Origin: Flavobacterium yafengii
GTDB taxonomy: Bacteria > Bacteroidota > Bacteroidia > Flavobacteriales > Flavobacteriaceae
Direction: 5' to 3'
NCBI RefSeq assembly: GCF_030010375.1
Contig: NZ_JASCRY010000002.1
Location: 1 to 64,000, forward strand
Length of the DNA stretch: 64,000 bases
The stretch's first letter is position 1; every line of letters begins with the position of its first letter. The notes beneath the pieces were generated by a model. It had not been told where the DNA came from. It worked only from the letters and a program-made list of their open reading frames with translations, and searched no databases. The position numbers were made by a program, and so were the translations under genes. Positions 49,244 through 57,578 of the stretch are shown in pieces.

Positions 49244-49828
49244 TTATCGGTATTTATCATTTAAACCAATGCTTTCTTTTATCATTGGTTTAATTTTTTC
49301 GATCCGGGAACGCTTGGTTTCCTCTCGCTTTGCAGTTTCAATATATTCTAAGAATTCATATTGTTTGTAAGGAGAGAATTTTAGAAAAGCTTCTGCTAAA
49401 TTGGCATCAGCATTTAATTCCTTTTGAAGAAGTTCAGAAACAATAGGTTCTTTTTTCTGTGGTTTGCTATTCTTTCCTTGTTTTTCATTGGCAATTGCTT
49501 CATTAATATACTCTAAAACTGCCGCTTCGTTGACTTCCTCTTTCGATGAAAAACGCCATTGTCGCAACGATTTGGTAACGCCTTCTTGCGCATTGACTAA
49601 CGCCTTTTTTTTATCTTGCAATAAAACGCCATTGAAAAACCAAATTGTAAAGTAATTTTTGAATCCTCCAATTCCGAGTACGTTTTTACTATTCAAGACA
49701 TAAACAATACCGCCCCATTTTGTTGTTTCCACGAGTTCCGTTTTGACAATAATTGATTTTAGAAGTTCTAATTCTTCTGACCAACTGTTGTTTTTCTCCC
49801 AAGAATGAGTCGTTTTTGAGGATTCCAA
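49244..49828 (-). CDS. YdeI/DUF1801-family protein
   Basis: This 194-residue protein has a DUF1801-like N-terminus (about 12-115, ETTKWGGIVYVLNSKNVLGIGGFKNYFTIWFFNG) and a YdeI C-terminal helical module (about 130-190, LNADANLAEAFLKFSPYKQYEFLEYIETAKREETKRSRIEKI). The function of this family is not established. It ends the unit with pepT upstream: its ATG lies four bases after the pepT stop, so the two are cotranscribed. Confidence 0.88.
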   Translation of the reverse strand: MESSKTTHSWEKNNSWSEELELLKSIIVKTELVETTKWGGIVYVLNSKNVLGIGGFKNYFTIWFFNGVLLQDKKKALVNAQEGVTKSLRQWRFSSKEEVNEAAVLEYINEAIANEKQGKNSKPQKKEPIVSELLQKELNADANLAEAFLKFSPYKQYEFLEYIETAKREETKRSRIEKIKPMIKESIGLNDKYR

Positions 49829-49832
49829 TAGC

Positions 49833-51086
49833 TTATTTTTTAGATGAATCTTCTGTAGCTGTCAATTCCGCTATTTTTACAATTACTTCAACTGCTTTTT
49901 GCATACTTTCTACAGGAACATATTCATATTTCCCATGAAAATTGTGTCCGCCAGCAAAAATATTTGGGCAAGGCAATCCTTTATATGATAATTGAGAACC
50001 GTCAGTTCCACCACGAATAGGTTTTATAAGCGGTTTAATTCCTATTTCTTTCATCGCTTTTTCGGCAATATCCACAATATGTTTCACTGGCAGAACCTTT
50101 TCTTTCATATTGTAATATTGATCCTTTATCTCAGTGATAACGATATCTTCACCAAATTTTTTAGCAAATTTCTTATTGATTTTTCGAGCAATTTTTTCGA
50201 TTAGTTCTTTACGTTTTTCGAACTTTTTCTTGTTATGATCGCGAATGATTAATTCCAAAACGGTTTCTTCAATACTTCCATTCAGATGATGTACGTGAAA
50301 AAAACCTTCATATCCTTTAGTTTCCTCAGGAGTTTCTCCAGCGGGCAGTTCGTTAATAAAAGCATTGGCAATCAACATAGAATTGATCATTTTTCCTTTG
50401 GCATAGCCAGGATGCACGCTTTTACCTTTGAAAGTGATTTTGGCGCCAGCTGCATTGAAATTTTCATATTCTAATTCGCCTATTTGGCTACCATCCATTG
50501 TATACGCCCAATCCGCTCCAAATTTCTCTACATCAAAATGATGTGCGCCACGGCCAATTTCTTCATCAGGTGTAAAACCAATTCTGATTTTTCCATGTTT
50601 GATTTCAGGATTGTTAACAAGGAATTCCATTGCAGTAACAATCTCGGTAATTCCGGCTTTGTCATCGGCGCCTAACAGTGTAGTTCCGTCAGTAGTTATT
50701 AAAGTTTGCCCTTTGTAAAGCAATAAATCTTTGAAATAACTTGGTGATAACACAATATTTTTATCTGCATTTAATACAATGTCTTTACCATCATAGTTCG
50801 ATACAATTTGAGGCTTTACATTGGCTCCGGTAAAATCAGGGGAAGTGTCAAAGTGAGAAATAAATCCAATTACAGGAACTTCATGAGTTACATTACTTGG
50901 TAGAGTAGCCATGATATATGCTTTCTCATCAATTGTCACGTCCTGCAATCCAATTGTTTTAAGTTCTTCAACCAGTTTATTGGCTAAATTCCATTGTTTT
51001 GCTGTACTTGGCGTACTTTCTGATTTGTGGTCAGATTCAGTATCAATAGTTACGTAACTGATGAAACGGTCAATTATATGTTGCAT
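49833..51086 (-). CDS. pepT: Peptidase T (tripeptide aminopeptidase)
   Basis: PepT is a cytoplasmic M20 metallopeptidase releasing N-terminal residues from tripeptides. The 417-residue protein starts [12 protein letters not shown] at ATG 51086; ten extra in-frame codons upstream are not conserved in the family. Two-zinc residues are His in [11 protein letters not shown], Asp in LLGADDKAG, Glu pair in DEEIGRGA, Asp in TMDGS, and the His in [10 protein letters not shown]. The dimerisation lid is present. It is cotranscribed with the YdeI-like gene. Confidence 0.95.
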   Translation of the reverse strand: MQHIIDRFISYVTIDTESDHKSESTPSTAKQWNLANKLVEELKTIGLQDVTIDEKAYIMATLPSNVTHEVPVIGFISHFDTSPDFTGANVKPQIVSNYDGKDIVLNADKNIVLSPSYFKDLLLYKGQTLITTDGTTLLGADDKAGITEIVTAMEFLVNNPEIKHGKIRIGFTPDEEIGRGAHHFDVEKFGADWAYTMDGSQIGELEYENFNAAGAKITFKGKSVHPGYAKGKMINSMLIANAFINELPAGETPEETKGYEGFFHVHHLNGSIEETVLELIIRDHNKKKFEKRKELIEKIARKINKKFAKKFGEDIVITEIKDQYYNMKEKVLPVKHIVDIAEKAMKEIGIKPLIKPIRGGTDGSQLSYKGLPCPNIFAGGHNFHGKYEYVPVESMQKAVEVIVKIAELTATEDSSKK

Positions 51087-51235
51087 TTTAATTTGTTTTG
51101 ATGCAAATATAAACATTTTTTCAGGAGCATTTTGAAGTTAAGCAGCAACTAAATCTTGCAAATTAAAAATAATAATTGCATTGTTTGAACCTCAATAAAC
51201 AATACTTTTTTTGGGGTAAAATAAACCTTTTTATA

Positions 51236-51260
51236 TAAAAAAACCACCCGAAGGTGGTTA
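51236..51260 (-). terminator. Terminator of the coiled-coil gene
   Basis: A short GC-rich stem (AACCACC/GGTGGTT, four-base loop) is followed by T on the minus strand and sits immediately past the stop codon. Confidence 0.8.
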
Positions 51261-51263
51261 AAT

Positions 51264-51821
51264 TTAATCTCTCATTTTATGCAACTTTTCTTCTGCTTTA
51301 TCTAGATCTCCTTCCAGCTTATTTACTTTTATTTGTAGCTTACTGATTTTGATATTTTCTTTTTCAATTTCAGTAGAACTAAGCTTTCCTTTTGATTTTT
51401 TCTGTTCAAATTTTTCTTTGAGTTTGATTAAATTTCTTTCTTCATTTGAAATTTTTGTTTTTATCTTACTAATTGATTTTTCACTCGAAAGAATTTTGTC
51501 TTGTCGTTTGTCAAAAGCTTTTTGTTTTTTTTGAAAAGCTTTTTGCTCTTTTTCAATTTTATTAGCTTCTCTTAGTGCTTTTTTTTCTGATTTTATTTTA
51601 TCCTTAAGAGCTTTAGCTTCTTTTTTTAATGCTTCTTTCTCTACTTTGGTCGCTAATTTCGCAGCAACTACTGGAGCCACTTTTAGGGTGTCTTTAATTG
51701 TTGTTACCGTAGTTATAGTCATTTTTGTGGCTAACTTTATGGTGTCAGATTTAATGTCTTGGGCAAAGAAAAGTTGAAAACTAGAAAGCAATACTACAGT
51801 GAAAAATAGTTTTATATTCAT
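51264..51821 (-). CDS. Secreted coiled-coil protein of unknown function
   Basis: This 185-residue protein has a signal peptide (1-20, ending LFFAQ), then a threonine-rich segment (about 30-50) and a long lysine/glutamate-rich helix from about 60 to the end, with heptad-like spacing (KEALKKEAKALKDKIKSEKKAL; EKFEQKKSKGKL). It is probably periplasmic and coiled coil. It is not recognised as a named family. The gene is monocistronic with its own terminator. Confidence 0.8.
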   Translation of the reverse strand: MNIKLFFTVVLLSSFQLFFAQDIKSDTIKLATKMTITTVTTIKDTLKVAPVVAAKLATKVEKEALKKEAKALKDKIKSEKKALREANKIEKEQKAFQKKQKAFDKRQDKILSSEKSISKIKTKISNEERNLIKLKEKFEQKKSKGKLSSTEIEKENIKISKLQIKVNKLEGDLDKAEEKLHKMRD

Positions 51822-52136
51822 GGCTATGTGTTTTAAGTTGATAAAAATTTATATTTTACCCTAATTTATTTTATTACAAGATAAGAAAAACCATTTAAAA
51901 AATCATTTCTTATTTTTTGTTGAAGAATTTAAAACGGCAACTTTTGATTTTAAATCATTGATAATTAAAGAATTGAATTTTGTTGTTCAGGAGGTTTTGT
52001 GCTTTATTTAACTACTGTTTATTTATATTATTTCTTCTTTGGCTATAGCCAAATCAAATGTTGCTATATATTTTTTTTTCGAAATATTTAATTATCGATT
52101 AGATAGTTCTATTTTTGCATCAACAACACTACAACC
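51822..52136. promoter_or_regulatory. Upstream region of pyrD with a 16-bp palindrome and promoter
   Basis: The gap holds a perfect 16-bp palindrome TTTGGCTATAGCCAAA (52038-52053) and TATTTTTG (52110-52117), a TANNTTTG match 19 bases before pyrD. The palindrome sits about 57 bases upstream of the -7 element, where a regulator could bind. The coiled-coil gene on the other strand shares this region. Confidence 0.5.
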
Positions 52137-53156
52137 ATGTATAAAGTACTCATTCGTCCATTTCTATTTTTGTTTGATCCAGAAAAAGTTCATTATTTTA
52201 CTTTTTCATTGATTCGATTTTTGTCTAAAATACCAGGTTTTACTAGTCTTTTTAGATTGCTTTACGAAGTAAAAGATTCAAGATTAGAGACTGAAGTTTT
52301 TGGTTTAAAATTTAAAAATCCTGTAGGTTTAGCTGCCGGGTTTGATAAGGACGCTAAGTTGTATAAAGAATTGTCTAATTTTGGTTTTGGTTTTATCGAA
52401 ATAGGAACGCTAACTCCAAAAGGTCAGGAAGGAAATCCTAAAAAACGATTGTTTCGTCTGAAAGAAGACAGCGCAATTATCAATAGAATGGGTTTCAATA
52501 ACGGTGGAGTTCAGGAAGCGGTGGAACGTTTGAAACAAAATAAAGGCGTTTTAATAGGCGGTAACATTGGTAAAAATAAATTGACGCCAAACGAAGAAGC
52601 GACTTCGGATTATGAAATTTGTTTTGATGCATTGTATGATTATGTTGATTATTTTGTAGTGAATGTAAGTTCCCCAAACACGCCAAATCTTCGAGCATTG
52701 CAAGATAAAGAGCCATTGACTCAATTGTTGCAAACGCTGCAAAATAAGAATTTGGCAAGGCCAAAGCAAAAGCCAATTCTCCTGAAAATTGCTCCAGATT
52801 TGACAGATGAACAGTTACTTGATATTATTGATATTATCAAGGAAACTAAAATTGCGGGGGTTATTGCTACTAATACCACGATTTCTCGCGAAGGATTACA
52901 ATCTGAAAATAAAACAGAAATGGGTGGATTATCTGGAAAACCATTGACAAAACGTTCTACTGAAGTAATCCGTTTTTTATCTGAAAAAAGCAATAAAGCC
53001 TTCCCTATTATTGGAGTAGGAGGAATTCATTCTGCGGAAGATGCACTAGAAAAATTAGATGCAGGAGCAAGTTTAATTCAGTTGTATACTGGTTTTATTT
53101 ATGAAGGTCCAGCTTTGGTCAAAGCCATAAACAAAAAGATTTTAGAAAGATTGTAA
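52137..53156 (+). CDS. pyrD: Dihydroorotate dehydrogenase (quinone), class 2
   Basis: This 339-residue FMN enzyme oxidises dihydroorotate to orotate and passes electrons to menaquinone at the inner membrane. The N-terminal extension (about 1-45) is the class 2 quinone-tunnel helix pair. [23 protein letters not shown] and [12 protein letters not shown] (with catalytic Ser in the class 2 position) follow, with [19 protein letters not shown] and [11 protein letters not shown]. It converges on the DUF3307 gene and overlaps it by 15 bases. Confidence 0.96.
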   Translation: MYKVLIRPFLFLFDPEKVHYFTFSLIRFLSKIPGFTSLFRLLYEVKDSRLETEVFGLKFKNPVGLAAGFDKDAKLYKELSNFGFGFIEIGTLTPKGQEGNPKKRLFRLKEDSAIINRMGFNNGGVQEAVERLKQNKGVLIGGNIGKNKLTPNEEATSDYEICFDALYDYVDYFVVNVSSPNTPNLRALQDKEPLTQLLQTLQNKNLARPKQKPILLKIAPDLTDEQLLDIIDIIKETKIAGVIATNTTISREGLQSENKTEMGGLSGKPLTKRSTEVIRFLSEKSNKAFPIIGVGGIHSAEDALEKLDAGASLIQLYTGFIYEGPALVKAINKKILERL

Positions 53157-53852
53157 TATCCCATATTTTACTAAAAGTCCTGTCAATAGAGCAATGCCAA
53201 AACTTAATAATGTTCCAATAAGAACATATTCAGTAAGTTTTCGGTCTTTGGCTTCTTTTAAATCTCCAAATCGGAAAATAGATTTTGCAGCCAATAAAAA
53301 ACCAATAGCTTCAAAATTAGTAGTTATGACAAAGTAAAAAACAAATAAGCGTTCTAATATTCCGATGTAATTTCCAGCATTCGATAAGGAATCGTTACTT
53401 GTTTTGTTTTCAGGAGTCCAAATTGAAATGATATTCTTTATAAGTATCGATGTAGGTTTTGTCAGTAAAAGGATTCCGGTTGCAAAAATCCAAAATTGGT
53501 TGTCAAATGCTGCAAAATCAATGCGTTCGTTATTGTAAAGTAGTGTAATTCCCATGATTACAATAAGATGCAACAGTTGGTCAATTACAAACCAATTGCG
53601 TTTTGTTTTATTTTTTTGAAAATGTAATTTCAAAAAATCAATTCCTCCATGCGTTACCGCCAGCACAACTGCAAACCAAACAAAATCGGTTCCGCCAACT
53701 AAAATCCAAGCGAGAATAAAATGAAGAAGTGTATGAATATACAGACAAATGCTTTTGTGTTTTCTGTTTTCTTTGTCTAAAACCCAAGATGTAGGCTGTA
53801 ACAAAAAATCACCAAGTAAATGTGCCAATAATAGTTTTACAAAAATAATCAT
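53142..53852 (-). CDS. DUF3307 membrane protein
   Basis: This 236-residue protein has about five to six membrane helices. Conserved-looking polar residues lie within the membrane part: His-x3-Asp-x3-Gln in HLLGDFLLQ, His pairs in YIHTLLHF and [12 protein letters not shown], and DQLLH. The arrangement is like that of integral-membrane metal-dependent hydrolases, but no enzyme function is shown. The ATG overlaps the SatD-like stop in ATGA, so the two are translationally coupled. Partnership with SatD-like proteins recurs in other genomes as I recall. Confidence 0.85.
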   Translation of the reverse strand: MIIFVKLLLAHLLGDFLLQPTSWVLDKENRKHKSICLYIHTLLHFILAWILVGGTDFVWFAVVLAVTHGGIDFLKLHFQKNKTKRNWFVIDQLLHLIVIMGITLLYNNERIDFAAFDNQFWIFATGILLLTKPTSILIKNIISIWTPENKTSNDSLSNAGNYIGILERLFVFYFVITTNFEAIGFLLAAKSIFRFGDLKEAKDRKLTEYVLIGTLLSFGIALLTGLLVKYGILQSF

Positions 53853-54460
53853 ACACTGAGGGTTTTAATTTTTTTTCTGAAATGATTATCTAGTTCCAGC
53901 ACCAAATCAAACTGTGCTCGTTTTCGTCTGCGACTTACTGCGGCTTGATTTATACCAATTTTTACACCTATTTCTTCTTGAGAAAGCGATTTGTGTTCTA
54001 TGGATACTAAAACAAATTCTGCTGATTGCGCCAGCCAATTATCCATAAAGGTCAATCCTAAACGAAGCATTAAATTCATTTCGGTATCTAAATCATTATT
54101 GCCGGAATTGATGGCTAAGGTCGTTTTTTGTTTTTTTAAAGTTTCAAAAAGCTCTCCCGAACGAACAAATGCTGTTCCGTTGCTTTCAGAAATTGTTGCT
54201 GCTGAATAGGTTTTATCGCCAAAACCTATACTCATTCTTGCGTCGAGCTTTAGTGTTTTTAGATAGGCCTTAATTTGCAAAGCTGTCAATAGCGCTTCTT
54301 GAGGATTTATAATTTCGATCTGAAATTCGTCTCCACGATAAATTTCCCATTCACTCGGATTTTTACCTTTGGTATTCAACAGTTCTTTCAAACCGTCAAT
54401 CCATATTGTAGAAGGTAGTTTTCTCGAGTTAATAATGTCTCCTGTGATTATACTTATCAT
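53849..54460 (-). CDS. SatD-like protein with cyclase/GGDEF-like N-terminus and HTH C-terminus
   Basis: This 203-residue protein begins with IITGDIINSRKL and has YRGDEFQIEI (residues 41-50) and ARMSIGFGD. The two acidic sites, Asp8 and Asp44, and the order of strands resemble the palm fold of class III cyclases and GGDEF domains. The C-terminus (about 158-185, SLSQEEIGVKIGINQAAVSRRRKRAQF) is a helix-turn-helix. SatD family members have no proven reaction. The promoter element TATATTTG (54472-54465) ends only four bases before the ATG, so the mRNA is likely leaderless. It is the first gene of the operon with DUF3307 and sits beside an operator array. Confidence 0.82.
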   Translation of the reverse strand: MISIITGDIINSRKLPSTIWIDGLKELLNTKGKNPSEWEIYRGDEFQIEIINPQEALLTALQIKAYLKTLKLDARMSIGFGDKTYSAATISESNGTAFVRSGELFETLKKQKTTLAINSGNNDLDTEMNLMLRLGLTFMDNWLAQSAEFVLVSIEHKSLSQEEIGVKIGINQAAVSRRRKRAQFDLVLELDNHFRKKIKTLSV

Positions 54461-54464
54461 AATT

Positions 54465-54491
54465 CAAATATAATTAAAAAATCAAGTTCAA
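54465..54491 (-). promoter_or_regulatory. Promoter of the SatD-like gene, probably leaderless
   Basis: On the minus strand TTG (54491-54489), a 16-bp spacer and TATATTTG (54472-54465) match the consensus. The ATG follows four bases after the -7 element, so transcription likely starts at or next to the start codon. Confidence 0.6.
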
Positions 54492-54514
54492 TTTTAAAAG
54501 TTTAGAATCTAAAT

Positions 54515-54588
54515 ATTACCAAATTACGTAATAATATTTATTATTACCAAATTATGTAATATTTTAATTTATTACCAAATTATGTAAT
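54515..54588. repeat. Three phased 18-bp direct repeats (operator array)
   Basis: The word ATTACCAAATTA(C/T)GTAAT occurs at 54515-54532, 54543-54560 and 54571-54588. The copies differ at one position only, and starts are exactly 28 bp apart, with 10-bp AT-rich spacers. Each copy contains the short inverted repeat ATTAC/GTAAT. The array lies between the divergent SatD-like gene and HMG-CoA lyase gene, upstream of both promoters. The likely binder is the HTH of the SatD-like protein, which is an inference. Confidence 0.85.
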
Positions 54589-54643
54589 AGAATCAATTTT
54601 AGAAAATTTAAAAATCATAATTTAAAAATCATAATTGTTTTTC

Positions 54644-54651
54644 TATCTTTG
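54644..54651 (+). promoter_or_regulatory. Putative -7 element of the HMG-CoA lyase gene
   Basis: TATCTTTG ends eight bases before the ATG at 54659, giving almost no 5' leader. Confidence 0.55.
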
Positions 54652-54658
54652 GCTCTCT

Positions 54659-55522
54659 ATGGAGCCAATAAAAATTATAGAATGTCCACGTGATGCCATG
54701 CAAGGCATAAAGCCTTTTATTCCTACGGCAAGAAAAGTGACTTATATTCAGTCTTTATTGCGTGTAGGTTTTGATACTATAGATTTTGGAAGCTTTGTTT
54801 CGCCTAAAGCGATTCCACAAATGCAAGATACCGCTGAAGTTTTGGCACAACTTGATTTATCACAAACCAAAAGTAAATTATTGGCAATTATTGCAAATAC
54901 GCAAGGAGCAACTCTAGCTTCAAATCATTCTGAAATACAGTATTTAGGATTTCCATTTTCGATTTCTGAGAATTTCCAAATGCGGAACACCCACAAGACG
55001 ATTGCTGAATCATTAATTACGTTACAAGAAATCCTAGAAATTGCAGATAGCACGAATAAAGAAGTTGTAGCCTATCTTTCTATGGGATTTGGTAATCCTT
55101 ACGGAGATCCTTGGAGTGTTGAAATAGTAGGAGAGTGGACTGAAAAATTAGCTTTAATGGGAGTCAAAATCTTATCACTTTCGGACACGGTAGGAAGTTC
55201 GACACCAGATGTGATTTCGTATTTGTTTTCGAATTTAATTCCAAAATACCCAAAAATAGAATTTGGCGCTCATCTTCATACGACACCTGATAAATGGTTT
55301 GAGAAAATTGACGCAGCTTATAAAGCGGGTTGTCGTCGTTTTGATGGTGCTATTCAAGGTTTTGGCGGATGTCCAATGGCAACAGATGATTTGACGGGTA
55401 ACATGCCTACAGAGAAACTATTATCCTATTTTACTTCTCAAAAAGAAAAAACGGATATGAGTCCTATGAGTTTTGAAAGTGCTTACAATGAGGCTTCTAA
55501 GTTGTTTGGTGAGTTTCATTAA
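54659..55522 (+). CDS. Hydroxymethylglutaryl-CoA lyase
   Basis: This enzyme splits HMG-CoA to acetyl-CoA and acetoacetate, the last step of leucine breakdown, which fits the leucine dehydrogenase in the window. The 287-residue TIM-barrel protein has Arg11-Asp12 in ECPRDAMQG, DFGSFVSPKAIPQMQDT, metal-binding His pair in GAHLHTTPD, DGAIQGFGGCPMA and GNMPTE. A longer frame from TTG at 54635 exists but ATG at 54659 matches the family start. It may share the operator array with the SatD-like operon. Confidence 0.93.
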   Translation: MEPIKIIECPRDAMQGIKPFIPTARKVTYIQSLLRVGFDTIDFGSFVSPKAIPQMQDTAEVLAQLDLSQTKSKLLAIIANTQGATLASNHSEIQYLGFPFSISENFQMRNTHKTIAESLITLQEILEIADSTNKEVVAYLSMGFGNPYGDPWSVEIVGEWTEKLALMGVKILSLSDTVGSSTPDVISYLFSNLIPKYPKIEFGAHLHTTPDKWFEKIDAAYKAGCRRFDGAIQGFGGCPMATDDLTGNMPTEKLLSYFTSQKEKTDMSPMSFESAYNEASKLFGEFH

Positions 55523-55623
55523 ATAGAAAGAATAGTAATTGAACTTTAAATATTGAAAAAATAATAAGTTTATGATTGACACGTTAGTTATACAGTTCCC
55601 TAATTTACTTTTAATAGACTAAT

Positions 55624-56178
55624 ATGATGAAACTACGGGCCATCCATAGAATCTTAAGTATACTAATTCTGATATTATTTTCATTTTCATGCGCAAGTGA
55701 TTTAGATTATAATCAAGTTAATGATATAAAATTAGAACCTATATTTATATCAAATTTAGCTTATTTTGATGTTCAGGCAAATCAGTTTGTAACTGAAGGA
55801 GTTGAACAAAACGTAATTTTTGATGCGCCAACTGTTGATGTGTTCAGTGAAAAATTTTTCACGGAAAAGTTGAATAGAGTCGACCTTTTTTTTGAAATTA
55901 ACAATACTATAAATAGAAGCTACAGAATGGATCTAGTATTTCTGGATAGAAATAATCAGCCTGTTCATTCCACAAATCTTATTGTGCCTGCTTACTCCGG
56001 TGTAGAAAATATAGTTACTAAAACTGAAATATTTCAAAATGCTACCTTGGACTTATTAAAAAGGACAACTAAAATTACCTTCACACTCACCATGCTTGCT
56101 GGACCACCATTAAGCGAAAGTAGTGTAGGGAGTATAAAATTACGTTCAGGAGTAACCGCTTATTTTGTAGTAGAATGA
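55624..56178 (+). CDS. Lipoprotein of unknown function
   Basis: This 184-residue protein has a signal peptide ending in a lipobox (FSFSC, Cys24). The mature part is rich in beta-strand segments. It overlaps the DUF5723 gene by four bases (ATGA), so they are coupled and probably act together at the outer membrane. I do not recognise a named family. Confidence 0.78.
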   Translation: MMKLRAIHRILSILILILFSFSCASDLDYNQVNDIKLEPIFISNLAYFDVQANQFVTEGVEQNVIFDAPTVDVFSEKFFTEKLNRVDLFFEINNTINRSYRMDLVFLDRNNQPVHSTNLIVPAYSGVENIVTKTEIFQNATLDLLKRTTKITFTLTMLAGPPLSESSVGSIKLRSGVTAYFVVE

Positions 56179-57569
56179 GAAAAAAAATTTTGATTTTTGT
56201 TCTATTTCTAACAGTAGGTAGCTTTTCACAAAACAAACAAATTTTATATAATTTCACTTCGGTGCCTCAGTCTTTGTTGACAAATCCGGGTTCTGATGTG
56301 AAGTACAATTGGTATTTTGGGATTCCTTTATTGTCTGGTATTTCTACAAATGTTGGTTCGAGTGGATTCTCAGCGTATGATTTATTTGCAGATAACGGAG
56401 TCGATTTTAATGTGAAACTGAGAAATGTAGTGTTTTCCACAACACGAAAAGATAGAATAGCCCTAAACGAACAAATAGAATTATTTAATGGAGGTTTTAA
56501 AATAGCTGGAGAACAAGGGGATTCCTATGTTTCTTTTGGTGTGTACCAAGAATTTGATTTTATGAGCTATGTTCCTAAAGATATTGCAATTTTGGCTTTG
56601 GACGGAAATAGAGATTATTTGGGTAAAGTTTTCAATTTAGGAGATTTGAATGTAAAAGCAGAAATGCTTTCTGTTTTTCATCTTGGATTTCATAAAAAGA
56701 TAAATGAAAAATTTATTCTAGGAGCGCGAGGAAAGATCTATTCCAGTATTTATAATGTCAATTCCACTAATAATTCAGGATATATTTATACTATTCCTTC
56801 CACACAAGGGGTTTATGAGCAAATGATTTATTCGAATTTGCAATTCAACACATCGGGGATTGCTAAATATGATGACGAAGATTATGATCCAAATGTGGTA
56901 AAAGATATTACCAAAAGAGCTTTTTTAGGAGGTAATTTAGGTTTGGGATTTGATGCCGGTCTGACTTATTATCCAAAGAAAAATATTCAATTAACAGCAA
57001 GTGTTATTGATTTTGGTTTTATAAAACATACTAATGAGGTAGAAAGTTTGACTTTTAAAGGAACTTATAAATACGAAGGAGTTATTCCCAAATTCAGTTC
57101 TGGAAATTCAGCAGAAGATGGATATCAAGAATTTAAGGATGCTGTTCCTTTGGATACTTTGTATGCTGATTATACAACTTGGCGGCCTACAAAATTCAAT
57201 ACTTCCATTCAATTTTCATTCGAAGAAGAAAGGGCAGAAGATTGCAATTGTCTTAATTACGATCCAGAAACCATTTATAAAAGTGCTGTAGGAGCTCAAT
57301 TATTTGTGATGTCTACCCCAAGAACGCCTTTAGTTGCTTTTACGACCTACTACAGAAGAAAAATTTTCAATTCCTTGCAAATGAAAGCAACCTATACCAT
57401 AGATTCCTATTCCTATAAAAATATAGGATTGGGATTGTCCAGTATGTTTGGACCGGTGAATTTCTATGTTCTTGCCGATAATCTTTTGGAATATAGGGAT
57501 GTCACTAAAGCCAATAGTCTGTCTTTTCAGCTAGGTCTTAATGTTATTTTTAAGGATAGTAAAAAATAA
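56175..57569 (+). CDS. DUF5723 outer-membrane protein
   Basis: This 464-residue protein has a signal peptide (about 1-18). NFTSVPQSLLTNPGSDVKYNWYFGIPLLSGI and repeated amphipathic strands ending in SFQLGLNVIFKDS point to an outer-membrane beta-barrel of the DUF5723 type. The function of the family is unknown. The preceding lipoprotein is a plausible partner. It converges on the P-type ATPase gene with nine bases between the stops. Confidence 0.85.
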   Translation: MRKKILIFVLFLTVGSFSQNKQILYNFTSVPQSLLTNPGSDVKYNWYFGIPLLSGISTNVGSSGFSAYDLFADNGVDFNVKLRNVVFSTTRKDRIALNEQIELFNGGFKIAGEQGDSYVSFGVYQEFDFMSYVPKDIAILALDGNRDYLGKVFNLGDLNVKAEMLSVFHLGFHKKINEKFILGARGKIYSSIYNVNSTNNSGYIYTIPSTQGVYEQMIYSNLQFNTSGIAKYDDEDYDPNVVKDITKRAFLGGNLGLGFDAGLTYYPKKNIQLTASVIDFGFIKHTNEVESLTFKGTYKYEGVIPKFSSGNSAEDGYQEFKDAVPLDTLYADYTTWRPTKFNTSIQFSFEEERAEDCNCLNYDPETIYKSAVGAQLFVMSTPRTPLVAFTTYYRRKIFNSLQMKATYTIDSYSYKNIGLGLSSMFGPVNFYVLADNLLEYRDVTKANSLSFQLGLNVIFKDSKK

Positions 57570-57578
57570 TATTGGTTT

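Noticed and set aside
54515..54588. Three short repeats that could be read as a small CRISPR array
   Set aside because: The spacers are only 10 bp, AT-rich and similar to each other, repeats are 18 bp, and no cas gene is near. A regulatory array fits better.
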